Shown: in pieces, positions 1-7,271 of the stretch
How positions within the stretch are numbered: the first letter of the stretch is position 1
Layout of the letters: every line of letters starts with the position of its first letter
Assembly (NCBI RefSeq): GCF_027359575.1
Contig: NZ_CP114784.1
Location: 1,425,819 to 1,489,818, forward strand
Origin: Prochlorococcus marinus str. MIT 0917
Lineage (GTDB): Bacteria > Cyanobacteriota > Cyanobacteriia > PCC-6307 > Cyanobiaceae
Reading direction: 5' to 3'
Length of the DNA: 64,000 nt
Notes under the pieces: generated by a model
Databases searched by the model: none
What the model was told of the DNA's origin: nothing
Seen by the model: the letters and a program-made list of their open reading frames with translations, nothing else
Translations under genes and position numbers: made by a program

Positions 1-136
1 TGTTCCCCTTCGCATTTTCATACTCATAGCACTCGTAAAAATACTCAGTTCTATATCGCTCAACTAATGCAAACTTTTTTTGCTCCTCCTCTGGGAGTTT
101 GTTGTAAATACTCCACCCAATTATCAAGACTGGCAT
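1..136 (-). CDS. Unrecognised small protein, 5' part, cut by window edge
   Basis: An open frame runs from ATG at 136 to the window edge without a stop (45 codons). It is rich in charged and aromatic residues (YNKLPEEEQKKF, YFYECYEYEN), which looks like real protein. It overlaps the end of the upstream gene (124-360) by 13 bases, consistent with the last member of a minus-strand cluster of tiny genes. A competing 28-codon frame starting MQTYAS overlaps it and looks less protein-like. The function is unknown and the C-terminus is missing. Confidence 0.4.
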   Translation of the reverse strand, partial: MPVLIIGWSIYNKLPEEEQKKFALVERYRTEYFYECYEYENAKGN

Positions 137-360
137 ACGTCTGCATCTTCAACTTTTTTATTCCACTCCTGGAAACTTGAACTGCAATTGGGTGAAGGTT
201 GTTCGCGAATACCTTTTAACTTTTTCCATCTGATGTAGAGAGCACCAATCAACCAACTTTCAGTTAATGATTTTGCACCATTCTTTAGTAGGTTATTTTG
301 TTTCTTATTGAATTTTTCTGAGTCAAGAAGTTCTTGTTTCCATTCTATTTTTTCAGTCAT
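124..360 (-). CDS. Unrecognised 78-aa protein in small-gene operon
   Basis: This is a soluble, charged 78-residue protein with no membrane segment and no motif I recognise. Its ATG (358-360) overlaps the end of the upstream gene 353-535 by 8 bases, as in a translationally coupled operon. A conserved-looking SWLIGALYIRWKKLKG segment in the middle is probably helical. The opposite-strand frames here are shadows. The function is unknown. Confidence 0.5.
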   Translation of the reverse strand: MTEKIEWKQELLDSEKFNKKQNNLLKNGAKSLTESWLIGALYIRWKKLKGIREQPSPNCSSSFQEWNKKVEDADVCQS

Positions 361-535
361 TGATTTTTGCCCTCAACTTGTAGAAGGTTTCTTCACAGCG
401 ACAAGAAACACCCTTGTAGTGATCTGGGAAAGATTTCATCCAATTAGGAATTGCCATCGTCACGGGATGACCGCCTTTGATGTGAAAGACAACCTCTTTG
501 TTTTTTTTGTCTATGAAATGCGGAGGAAGACTCAT
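353..535 (-). CDS. Unrecognised 60-aa protein in small-gene operon
   Basis: A 60-residue basic protein beginning MSLPPHFIDKK, with a CRC cysteine pair near the C-terminus (KGVSCRCEETFY). It starts 12 bases after the stop of 548-691 and overlaps 124-360 by 8 bases, so the genes are probably cotranscribed. The spacer before the ATG carries only a weak AGGT, so coupling to the upstream gene is likely. No known family is recognised. Confidence 0.5.
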   Translation of the reverse strand: MSLPPHFIDKKNKEVVFHIKGGHPVTMAIPNWMKSFPDHYKGVSCRCEETFYKLRAKIND

Positions 536-547
536 ATTGCTACCTAT

Positions 548-691
548 TCATTTCATCAATACCTTTCTATTAACCACTCTGCAAAAGGGATTGTTTGATT
601 TTGCGACCTTATCAGCATCCTCAAACTTTTCTACATGCACTATTTCTTTGATGACCATCCCTCCAACGAAACAAGAAACTTCAACTTTCAT
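548..691 (-). CDS. Tiny 47-aa protein, first gene of small operon, very strong RBS
   Basis: ATG at 689-691 is preceded at ideal spacing by GGGAGGAGGT, a near-perfect Shine-Dalgarno. It encodes 47 residues starting MKVEVSCFVGGMVIKEIV and ending RKVLMK, with two cysteines. It has an alternating beta-like start and a helix containing EKFEDADKVAKSN. It heads a minus-strand cluster (548-691, 353-535, 124-360, 1-136). It falls below usual ORF length cut-offs, but the ribosome site and packing support it. The function is unknown. Confidence 0.6.
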   Translation of the reverse strand: MKVEVSCFVGGMVIKEIVHVEKFEDADKVAKSNNPFCRVVNRKVLMK

Positions 692-920
692 TGTTGACCT
701 CCTCCCAGTCGGGAATGAAGAGTTCATTTTGAATTGAAATGTCTATGAAAACCTATTCCACGTCTTAAAGCAATAAAGTGTTCAATCAATGATTATGTTG
801 GATAGATTCTTTCTTTGCTGTTCTTGATTGATGCAAAGTTTAGCGAACATGAACCCAAGTCTGATTCATTGTTTAGACGAAACTTTTCTCATATATCTCG
901 AAGAACTGCAAAAACTTAAA
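692..920. other. Intergenic AT-rich spacer
   Basis: The 229 bases between two minus-strand units contain no frame over 25 codons with a credible ribosome site. The stretch presumably holds the promoter of the 548-691 operon, but I cannot place it. Confidence 0.4.
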
Positions 921-1151
921 TTAAATTTTCAATTTTGTATTATCACAGACATTAACTTCATCTAATTCTGGAAAAAGTATGTTGATATAGGCCATTATGA
1001 TCACAACTAATGGAGGCATATTTGTTGTATCATCTTTCGTGAGTCGCTTAAGCTCGGACAAGAACCCCTTAGCTTCTCGCTCGCTAATTTTGTATTCTGG
1101 GTTCTGTTCGACTTGGTCCACGAGAGATTGGATTTGATTAGCAGAATCCAT
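921..1151 (-). CDS. Unrecognised 76-aa acidic protein
   Basis: A 76-residue protein with an amphipathic, charged N-terminal half (SLVDQVEQNPEYKISEREAKG), then a hydrophobic stretch (MPPLVVIIMAYINILFPEL, about residues 45-63). That stretch could be a membrane or buried helix. A short tail NVCDNTKLKI follows. It is isolated, with about 200 bases of spacer on each side. Codon usage fits the neighbours. The function is not recognised. Confidence 0.5.
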   Translation of the reverse strand: MDSANQIQSLVDQVEQNPEYKISEREAKGFLSELKRLTKDDTTNMPPLVVIIMAYINILFPELDEVNVCDNTKLKI

Positions 1152-1374
1152 TAATTAATATATTGTTCTATGCCAATAAAACGAATGAGATATTTGACTA
1201 CAAGCATAGATTAAGAAAACTTATCATCTCTTTAACGATGACTTTAGACCTGGTTGATTTGGTATCCATATTTCTGTTCTATACTTCATATTGCTCATGA
1301 AATCTTTTATGTATTCTTTGAAGCATAATTCGATTATTCCTCTCAAAGGTTTTGCTTTCGCAAGTTTTTAGGGC

Positions 1375-1797
1375 TCAATAATCTATTTTTGATTGTCTGT
1401 TTCTTTTTATTTCACCTCGTTTCTTTTTTGACTCAACTCTCTTCATCTGTGATGAGCGTGTAGGAATGGTTTTCTTTCTCTTCTTGGGAGGTGGTTTTAA
1501 AAGGTCCCGCAAGGTTGAAGCCAGTCTACTTAAAGCTAATTGTCGGTTCTGATATTGGGTTCTCTTATCCTGAACAGCTATACAAATAGAACCATTTATT
1601 AGCTTGACTTTATCTTGAGTTGAGATCCTATGCTTATTGAATGGCGATAAGGCTTTTGATTCAAATACGTTGAATACTATTTCAGCTCGACTGTCTGTCT
1701 TATTTAGGTTCTCACCACCTGCTCCTGATGATCTAGAGAATCTCCACTTTATTTCGTTAGTTGGTATTTCAAGCTTAGTATTAATCCTTAGATTCAT
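1375..1797 (-). CDS. arfB: ArfB/YaeJ-type peptidyl-tRNA hydrolase (release-factor-like), GGQ replaced by GGE
   Basis: At 140 residues it matches the length of ArfB, the factor that frees ribosomes stalled on broken mRNA by hydrolysing peptidyl-tRNA. The release-factor catalytic domain is clear (FSRSSGAGGENLNKTDSRAE, residues 20-39), and a Lys/Arg-rich tail fills the last 40 residues. In ArfB that tail enters the empty mRNA channel. The oddity is the catalytic loop: it reads GGE (GGT GGT GAG), whereas working class I factors have GGQ. One C-to-G change would explain it. This may mean loss of hydrolysis or a changed role. It shares this window with ssrA, the other rescue system. Confidence 0.8.
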   Translation of the reverse strand: MNLRINTKLEIPTNEIKWRFSRSSGAGGENLNKTDSRAEIVFNVFESKALSPFNKHRISTQDKVKLINGSICIAVQDKRTQYQNRQLALSRLASTLRDLLKPPPKKRKKTIPTRSSQMKRVESKKKRGEIKRNRQSKIDY

Positions 1798-1806
1798 TTG
1801 TCTTCT

Positions 1807-2295
1807 TTATCCAGCCAATCGAAGTGAGCTCATTTCTAAAGGATTCTGCTTTCTTGGTATTGCTATCTCATTTTGAGAGAAGAATACGAATGAATCAGTG
1901 TTGTTGACCTCTGGACATTTTTTATTAGGGCCACATATGAATAAATATGATTCACCATATATACTTGCATCTGGAAGTTTTATACAAATAGCTCCTAAGT
2001 TCTTTTCAAGTAATGTCCACATTTTCTTTTTATCTATACATTCTTGAAAGAGATCGTTGAGTTTATTTTCATTACTCACACCTTTCATATTGAGAGCAAA
2101 ATAATGATTAATAAAAATTTCTCTTGCATTCGTTTCAGATTCTTTGCTCAGTATTCTCGCCAAATAATGGCATTCATCAAGAACATATTCTTGACTATCT
2201 AGTTTAGATAGTACCCATCCAATATCTTTCTCACTCACCCCTCTTTCACTAAGAATAAATTCGAAGGCTCGTTCTTTAGTAGGACCTTTTCCCAT
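1807..2295 (-). CDS. Unrecognised 162-aa protein, paralog of 14595-15011
   Basis: A soluble 162-residue protein. Its core (about residues 20-125) aligns by eye with the 138-residue protein at 14595-15011. Shared features are S..DI..VL..L, then Y...I.SK, then a QECID/DQCID block followed by W.LL, G..CI.L, and G.S..F..GPN. The two are therefore members of one small family. Here an extra C-terminal segment of about 35 residues follows. It lies 9 bases upstream of the ArfB-like gene on the same strand, so the two are probably cotranscribed. I know no function. Confidence 0.65.
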   Translation of the reverse strand: MGKGPTKERAFEFILSERGVSEKDIGWVLSKLDSQEYVLDECHYLARILSKESETNAREIFINHYFALNMKGVSNENKLNDLFQECIDKKKMWTLLEKNLGAICIKLPDASIYGESYLFICGPNKKCPEVNNTDSFVFFSQNEIAIPRKQNPLEMSSLRLAG

Positions 2296-2478
2296 CTAAA
2301 AGGTTCCACCAATTTGTAATCGATTATGACATATAAAACTAATATTTGTATGTTTTTAACCTTCTTACTTTATGGGTCATACGTCTTAAAAAATTTTTGT
2401 CAAAAATGTTAGGAGCTATTAGATAACTGCTTCCATGAGGAGCTAAAAAGAAGACCATTATGTTTGTATCTCCTGGTT

Positions 2479-2747
2479 ATTTCAGTTGCTTCTCCTTTCC
2501 CTGCAAGGACTGTTGAAGAATTAGGAATAAAAACAGGCCAATCTGGTTTTGTGAAGTGTGATTTTTTTATTGGACTTATGATGATAAAGACATTTGCTTG
2601 CTGCTTGAAGGTGAAGTTACGCTAACTCCTGATAGAGGTGGACTTGTGAGTTTTTGTTAAGTTGATTTAGTTGTTTTCCTAGCAGGAATGAAGTCTAAAT
2701 GGAATGTTCATCAAGCAGTCCGTAAGCATTTGCGTTTTAGTGATTAA
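2479..2747 (+). pseudogene. Decayed cupin (DUF861/EutQ-like) gene
   Basis: Pieces of a cupin-fold protein are readable in two frames. The first frame gives ARTVEELGIKTG. After a frameshift near 2570, the next gives WTYDDKDICLLLEGEVTLTP, then DRGGLVSF, an in-frame TAA (about 2658), and VDLVVFLAGMKSKWNVHQAVRKH to a stop at 2745-2747. The order and spacing match small DUF861 cupins of about 90 residues. At least one frameshift and one stop show it is broken. No intact start is visible, so the 5' end is approximate. Confidence 0.7.
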
Positions 2748-2771
2748 ACTATGTACCTATTTACATGTTAG

Positions 2772-2867
2772 ATGAAAATCATGTCTAAAATTATTGCAAT
2801 TATTATCGTGGCAATTTTTATTCTTTCTGCTTTTGCAGGATTGTTTGGAACACTTTTATCAAGCTAA
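2772..2867 (+). CDS. 31-aa single-span membrane peptide
   Basis: ATG at 2772 (or the internal ATG at 2781) opens a 31-residue peptide that is almost entirely one hydrophobic helix (SKIIAIIIVAIFILSAFAG), ending GTLLSS. It directly precedes other tiny plus-strand genes (2877, 3047, 3187), which suggests one transcript. Many tiny single-helix proteins occur in picocyanobacteria. The role is unknown. Confidence 0.45.
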   Translation: MKIMSKIIAIIIVAIFILSAFAGLFGTLLSS

Positions 2868-2876
2868 TCAATTCTC

Positions 2877-3050
2877 ATGACTTATAAAATTATCAGGCAT
2901 GACAAAGTGTCTGATGATATTACTGAGCAATCATTTAATAGCTATGACGAGGCTTATGATTTATTAGAGGGAATATATGCTGATGTTTGTTGTTCTGATG
3001 CTGATTATGGGGACCGTCCCTATTATGAAATTATTGAGGTATCAGAATGA
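2877..3050 (+). CDS. 57-aa acidic conserved-type small protein
   Basis: 57 residues starting MTYKIIRHDKVSDD and ending YYEIIEVSE. A beta strand is followed by a helix with SYDEAYDLLEG, two adjacent cysteines (DVCCSD) and a terminal strand. The layout resembles a small alpha/beta fold. Its TGA (3048-3050) overlaps the ATG of the next gene (3047) in an ATGA arrangement, so translation is coupled. I do not know the function. Confidence 0.6.
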   Translation: MTYKIIRHDKVSDDITEQSFNSYDEAYDLLEGIYADVCCSDADYGDRPYYEIIEVSE

Positions 3051-3186
3051 AACCTATAGGCATGCATAAGCGGCTAATTGCTTGGTATCAAAATAAGCTG
3101 GGTATAAGAGAGTATGGATTGCTTTGGCTTGTTTTTTTAAAGGAGTCTTCGTTGCTCTGATATTTGAAAGACTCATTTTACATTAG
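3047..3186 (+). CDS. Small membrane protein split by a -1 frameshift at a T TTT TTA site
   Basis: The zero frame from ATG 3047 gives MKPIGMHKRLIAWYQNKLG.., then GLLWLVFLKESSLL, and stops at 3158-3160. A shift to the -1 frame at the in-frame heptamer T TTT TTA (3133-3139) instead gives GLLWLVFFKGVFVALIFERL and stops at 3184-3186. The result is a 46-residue protein ending in a proper membrane helix, with its stop directly abutting the ATG of the next gene (3187). The longer product looks like the real protein. The break may be programmed frameshifting, a recent mutation in a T7 run, or a sequencing slip. Confidence 0.55.
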
Positions 3187-3393
3187 ATGTTTGATCAAGA
3201 AACTCTGTTGGAATATTTAGGTTCACCTGAGGGCATTAATAAAATTATTGTTGGAATTATTTTAGTCGGAGCTATTAATGCAATTTTTATAATTTATAGT
3301 GTTAGGACTACTTATGGAGCTGCAAAAAAAGCAAGAGAAAAACTACAAATCCAACAATCTAAAATCGATAAATTATCCCCTAAACAGGAATAG
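3187..3393 (+). CDS. 68-aa single-span membrane protein
   Basis: 68 residues. There is a short acidic N-terminus (MFDQETLLEYLGSPEG), one transmembrane helix (about residues 20-38, IIVGIILVGAINAIFIIYS) and a basic cytoplasmic tail (AAKKAREKLQIQQSKIDK) that could form a coiled coil. It is the last gene of the tiny-gene run 2772-3393, starting right at the stop of the preceding gene. No known family is recognised. Confidence 0.6.
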   Translation: MFDQETLLEYLGSPEGINKIIVGIILVGAINAIFIIYSVRTTYGAAKKAREKLQIQQSKIDKLSPKQE

Positions 3394-3499
3394 AATATAT
3401 TCCTCTTGCTCAACTATGGACTAACGAATCGAGGAGTAGACGTATCAATTTTAAACGTGTCTAAGTTTTCCAGTAATTGTTTATGCAGCGTATGTTTTG

Positions 3500-3607
3500 A
3501 TGAATAGCTTTATGCCTTTGTTTATGGTTGGATTTGCAATTGAGTTGTTGCCTTACTTTCCCAAATATGCTTATCAGCCTTGCCGCCTTTTTAGTAGCTA
3601 CATATGA
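3500..3607 (+). CDS. Possible 35-aa hydrophobic peptide
   Basis: ATG 3500 opens MNSFMPLFMVGFAIELLPYF, a hydrophobic 35-residue frame ending at TGA 3605-3607, which overlaps the ATG of the next small frame (3604). I see no clear ribosome site. It may be real because of the ATGA overlap, or chance. Confidence 0.25.
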   Translation: MNSFMPLFMVGFAIELLPYFPKYAYQPCRLFSSYI

Positions 3608-3726
3608 TCCGAGCTGAAAGACTTAATGAGTTCGATCAATTAGCAGTTAGTGAAGAATTGAGAGAGTGGTTGCATGAGGGTGCAAGGCTTGGGGATGTAT
3701 TGAAACTAGTAAGTATCAAAAAATAA
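3604..3726 (+). CDS. Unrecognised 40-aa soluble peptide
   Basis: A 40-residue charged, helical peptide (MIRAERLNEFDQLAVSEE, then REWLHEGARLGDVLKL, ending SIKK). The amphipathic pattern and sensible codon usage favour a real gene. It overlaps the stop of 3500-3607 in an ATGA arrangement. It may also be the remaining C-terminal part of a longer ancestor. The function is unknown. Confidence 0.4.
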   Translation: MIRAERLNEFDQLAVSEELREWLHEGARLGDVLKLVSIKK

Positions 3727-3745
3727 GTAACATTAGAAAATAAAT

Positions 3746-3955
3746 TTATGCCGCAATTTTATCAATAGCTAATAGTTTAGCGATATCACTGTCTACAGGA
3801 TCACCTTCTTCTTTACGTTTTACGAATTTATCAAATTCAATTACATTAGAATTTTTCCTCTTTAATTCAGTACTTTTATTTAAGTAATCGAGAGAGACTA
3901 GAAATACAGGAATAACGCAGAATGGAATAACCAAGAAGTAGAACTCAACAGGCAT
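3746..3955 (-). CDS. 69-aa membrane-anchored small protein
   Basis: An N-terminal hydrophobic helix (FYFLVIPFCVIPVFLVSL, residues 5-22) is followed by a charged tail (KRKNSNVIEFDKFVKRKEEG, then DPVDSDIAKLLAIDKIAA). One membrane span with a cytosolic tail is likely. It is convergent with the small plus-strand frames upstream. I do not recognise it. Confidence 0.5.
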   Translation of the reverse strand: MPVEFYFLVIPFCVIPVFLVSLDYLNKSTELKRKNSNVIEFDKFVKRKEEGDPVDSDIAKLLAIDKIAA

Positions 3956-4151
3956 TTGACTTTATAATTATAAATAAAGCTTTACTTAAGTAGTCAATGA
4001 TTGCAATAGGGCGTTGTACGAATTTTATGCTTTCCTAATACGTTATTAGTCTGAATTACTTTAATGATTTATTCAGTTGTTTACTTGTAGGTGAGTTTTC
4101 AGTAAGAGAAAGCAGAATGAGTTCTTATTTGATGATTCGTTTCGGAGCCTT

Positions 4152-4298
4152 TTATGCAGCTGGATCTTCTATTCGACCATATCGACATCTCATTATGTCT
4201 ATTACTTGCTCCTTTGTACTCCAGCTTTTAATTCGATCCTTAATGCTAAGTAGTTGTGATTCTGTGAGTTCAAGACGTGCGTGTTCCAAATTTGCCAT
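4152..4298 (-). CDS. 48-aa helical small protein
   Basis: ATG at 4296-4298 opens MANLEHARLELTESQLLSIK, continues DRIKSWSTKEQVIDIMRCRYG and ends DPAA (48 residues). The amphipathic helical pattern is good. The longer plus-strand frame over the same bases (4117-4302) has a cysteine/serine-rich translation and is a shadow. The function is unknown. Confidence 0.5.
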   Translation of the reverse strand: MANLEHARLELTESQLLSIKDRIKSWSTKEQVIDIMRCRYGRIEDPAA

Positions 4299-4418
4299 TT
4301 AGTTAAATACTCGTGGCAGTGATGATGATGATTTGCAAGCAGAGCAAAAAACAAAGAGTAACCATGGAGGCTCAAGCAATGGTTTAATAAATCGATTTTT
4401 ACATGTCTGTGTAGCTTG

Positions 4419-4511
4419 TCAATTCCCTTCCTGAACTAAACAACAACGAACACGTAGGTTATAGATAATACGGTACATCATTTGTTCTGGCATTACACTT
4501 TTCAGGCTCAT
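4419..4511 (-). CDS. Possible 30-aa peptide
   Basis: A frame of 30 codons (MSLKSVMPEQMMYRIIYNLR, then VRCCLVQEGN) between 4152-4298 and 4549-4884, all on the minus strand. There is no strong ribosome site. It is a weak call on codon character only. Confidence 0.2.
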   Translation of the reverse strand: MSLKSVMPEQMMYRIIYNLRVRCCLVQEGN

Positions 4512-4548
4512 CTTTATACATTGATTAAACGCTTTAAAGTGATTTATA

Positions 4549-4884
4549 TTATGCAACTTTTGGATCATCCTTTTTTTGTAATTCTTTTTTTATTTTGGAA
4601 TACTTCCTGCCAATTTTGTATTGCCTATGGAATAAATTTAATTGGTTGTTTTCGTCATTAGAAGATTTAGTTTCTATCTCTGCTATTGGTTTAGTCATTT
4701 GACTCCATACAAAAAGCAGCCCAAGTGCAGAAGCAAGTAATGGAAGATACTCTTTAATTAAACTCACGACTACTAAAGTAGTTATAAAACAAAGAGAAAA
4801 CAGGGTCCATTTATGAATTCTACTATTTTCTAGCTTTTTCTTTTTTGATTTTGGAGAAGGAATGATTGGTAGATGAGGATTCAT
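4549..4884 (-). CDS. 111-aa membrane protein with two spans
   Basis: A basic N-terminus (SPKSKKKKLENSRIHK) is followed by two adjacent hydrophobic segments, about residues 28-43 (LFSLCFITTLVVVSLI) and 47-63 (LPLLASALGLLFVWSQM). A charged C-terminal tail (RKYSKIKKELQKKDDPK) follows. Positive charge at both ends suggests a hairpin with both termini in the cytosol. No family is recognised. Confidence 0.6.
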   Translation of the reverse strand: MNPHLPIIPSPKSKKKKLENSRIHKWTLFSLCFITTLVVVSLIKEYLPLLASALGLLFVWSQMTKPIAEIETKSSNDENNQLNLFHRQYKIGRKYSKIKKELQKKDDPKVA

Positions 4885-5406
4885 ACGTTATTGAGTTGTA
4901 GATGTATTGGATTAGAAAGATGTAGTAATTGTTCTATCTGTTGTAATAATATTTGTTTGCAAAGCAGCTTTATTTTAGAGATCTTTTGCTATTCGATTTA
5001 TGTAGCTTAAAATCTTTTTCCCGTTGTGATATCGGAAATACGGTGATTGATAATGACACAGAGATTCTATTTAACTAGATAATTTTTAACAAATTCAATC
5101 AAGCTTGTAAATGTTTCTGAATGAATCGCCCATAGATTTTAGTATTTTGCTGTTTTTTAACACTAATTAGCTTTATTGAGCTTTATGGTCTTTTATCTAT
5201 GTCTTGTTGAAAATGATTTTGCTAGTTTCAAAAAGTAATTTAAATGTTGTATTGACAAATCACTCAAAAAAACTCTTGAGAACCAATATTCATGAAAATC
5301 TATAATAGCTATTGAAAGTATACTAATACCATAGTGAAAACTCTTTTTTAATAGCAAGCCTCATCAAAAAATAGATAAATCTTATAAGGAAAATATTTGT
5401 TGGATT
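4885..5406. other. Gene-poor AT-rich stretch
   Basis: About 520 bases with no frame over 25 codons that looks like protein on either strand, and no clear hairpin. I see nothing else in it. Confidence 0.4.
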
Positions 5407-5547
5407 ATGAGTAGACTCTTTGGAAAGAGGAATCAAATCTTTCTTTCTAAAGATTATATAATTGAGAAACTTTTTCTAGAATCTAAAGGAAATATAATCT
5501 CTATCAAAAAATCTGAGTTATGTTTGCCGATAATACTGCAATTATGA
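5407..5547 (+). CDS. Possible 46-aa basic peptide
   Basis: A frame of 46 codons: MSRLFGKRNQIFLSKDYIIE, then KLFLESKGNIISIKKSELC, then LPIILQL. The reading is protein-like (alternating strands and a helix). It lacks a clear Shine-Dalgarno and lies alone in an AT-rich gap. It could also be a remnant of a longer gene. Confidence 0.3.
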   Translation: MSRLFGKRNQIFLSKDYIIEKLFLESKGNIISIKKSELCLPIILQL

Positions 5548-5620
5548 TGTTCTAATTAACATCTAATTTTATTCTTATTAAGTTCGATTAGGAATAGGAG
5601 ATATTAGGAAATTAAATTGA

Positions 5621-6193
5621 TTATTTAATTTCGCATTTAAGTTCTGCAAACGCCTCATTTGGAAGGCCAAGAAAGGTATCTAAAATTTTATTACCAGTTT
5701 TTGGAATTATAGAAACTCCCACGAGCTTGGTTTTGCCATTGCTTTGAAGAACCATACCTTCTCCTATATGTAAGTTACCTTTTACTTGTCCTGTTTTGAG
5801 AAGGCTTTGAACTATTAACTCAGGAAAATTAAGCATAGCTCCAATGCTAAAAAGAAATTTGGATTCAAATTTCAATAATACTTCTCCAGAATTCTTATCA
5901 ATAGTTCCTTCTAGCTTATCCATAAACATTTTGATCTTGAAACCTGGTGGTAAGGGAAAAGATAAAAATTTTGTTGTTTTTGAAGTAAGAGGAGGAATTG
6001 AAAACGTTTTAGATGAAAAACTTATATGTATGAGATTATTTGTCTGATTTGTAAGTAATGTCGCTTTGCCTCCACCCCCATAAGCGTTATAAGTAAATGG
6101 TGGATATTTACCAATTTTTAATCGACATCCCTCTAAACTCCTCAGTTGCATAGGACAATCAATAACTCTTCGTTCATATCTGATGCGAAACAA
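5621..6193 (-). CDS. Unrecognised 190-aa beta-rich protein
   Basis: 190 residues, beta-rich, without a signal peptide or membrane helix. Notable are a glycine run (NAYGGGGKATLL, about residues 36-47) and a C-terminal half with repeated lipid-binding-like strands (GTIDKNSGEVLLKFESKFLF, ..GVSIIPKTGNKILDTFLGLP). The ATG at 6193 is used, but M15 (MQLRSLEGC) is an alternative start. It is isolated from neighbours. I cannot name a function. Confidence 0.6.
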   Translation of the reverse strand: MFRIRYERRVIDCPMQLRSLEGCRLKIGKYPPFTYNAYGGGGKATLLTNQTNNLIHISFSSKTFSIPPLTSKTTKFLSFPLPPGFKIKMFMDKLEGTIDKNSGEVLLKFESKFLFSIGAMLNFPELIVQSLLKTGQVKGNLHIGEGMVLQSNGKTKLVGVSIIPKTGNKILDTFLGLPNEAFAELKCEIK

Positions 6194-6502
6194 ATTACTG
6201 CAATAGAGATTAGTATAGCTAATCTTATTTATTTACTGTATTAAAAAAATTGAGAGTTTTTATAATTGGCTACTTCCGACTGAAGTGTATTGCATAGATG
6301 CGACAAACTTCTGTATTCACTCAATTTCATAGAAGATAAATTGGAGATGATAACAAGTCATCAAGTATTTTTATTAGATTACCTTTAACCAAGTGATGAA
6401 GGAGAAAGTTGAATTTTCAATTGAATCATTATGTTCATTTGGTCATTACACTTATAATTATGCATTTTGTAAATTACAATGATGTATTAAATATTGTCCT
6501 TG
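6194..6502. other. Intergenic region
   Basis: About 310 bases between divergent genes. The only frame is a 28-codon one at 6397-6483 (MKEKVEFSIESLCSFGHY..) with no ribosome site. I take the stretch as spacer and promoter. Confidence 0.35.
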
Positions 6503-6811
6503 ATGCCTGAAAACCTAACACCAGATTGGTCCTCAGAATTTGAACACTATAAGAAACTTTCTAGGCAAGTAGTTACGAATGAAGATATAATTAATTTTTT
6601 TAATAAGAATCAGAAAGCTTTTTATCTTGATAGCTTTTCCTCAAGCTGGTCCAGAATGATGGAGGCATATGAAGTTAAAGAGAGTTTAAGTTTAGATCAA
6701 TTAAACAAACTGGAAGAAATGCAATGGCAGGAAATGCCAGACTCATTGAAATTATTTGCCTATGATTTTTGTATTAAGAATGGATTTTGTTTTACTGGAA
6801 CATCTAGTTAA
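6503..6811 (+). CDS. Unrecognised 102-aa acidic protein
   Basis: A soluble acidic protein of 102 residues, rich in Trp, Phe and Met (SFSSSWSRMMEAYEV, KLEEMQWQEMPDSLKLFAYD). I prefer ATG 6503. A TTG three codons upstream (6494) is in frame. The protein ends FCFTGTSS. It is probably all-helical. No known family is recognised. Confidence 0.55.
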   Translation: MPENLTPDWSSEFEHYKKLSRQVVTNEDIINFFNKNQKAFYLDSFSSSWSRMMEAYEVKESLSLDQLNKLEEMQWQEMPDSLKLFAYDFCIKNGFCFTGTSS

Positions 6812-6904
6812 CGTAAAAAATATTAGATAGTGAGAATTTATAAAATTTTATAGAGCGATGAAAGTAGGTTTTAATCTTAATTAAATCTAGGAAAGCACTA
6901 ACTT

Positions 6905-7117
6905 CTATTGATTAGGATCTCCTTTTCTTTTATCTTTTAATCTCTCTCGATTGGAAAGCCATGATCTAAAATTATCATCCTCTACTTTTGCGCGCCACTC
7001 TTTAGATGATATGGGCAGTTTTGTTTTTTTCTTCTGCTGTTTTTTATTAAACGTTAAAAATAAATTTAGATAAGCAGCTATGACTAAAAGAAAAAGTAAA
7101 ATTGTATTGATATGCAT
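6905..7117 (-). CDS. 70-aa membrane-anchored basic protein
   Basis: The N-terminal hydrophobic helix (INTILLFLLVIAAYLNLFLTF, residues 3-23) is followed by a strongly basic, hydrophilic tail containing KKQQKKKTKLPISSKEWRAK and ending KDKRKGDPNQ. A single membrane anchor with a cytosolic positively charged tail is likely. The function is unknown. Confidence 0.5.
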   Translation of the reverse strand: MHINTILLFLLVIAAYLNLFLTFNKKQQKKKTKLPISSKEWRAKVEDDNFRSWLSNRERLKDKRKGDPNQ

Positions 7118-7271
7118 TTTGCTAGAGTTTTCTTGTATATAAGTAAATGATAATCAACTATATGCAATAAGAATATACCTTGAAAAGGTTAAATGATTTT
7201 CAGAGTAATAATTGAATTATCAGGTAGAGCAAAAAAGTCCTAGTTAGATAATGCATTATTATCCGCAAAGC

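Noticed and set aside
308-737. Plus-strand frames of 96 and 79 codons
   Set aside because: They lie opposite the minus-strand tiny-gene operon, which has a strong ribosome site and better protein character. The plus frames have poor starts.
4117-4302. Plus-strand frame of 61 codons
   Set aside because: Ser/Cys-rich translation lying opposite the more protein-like 48-residue minus frame.
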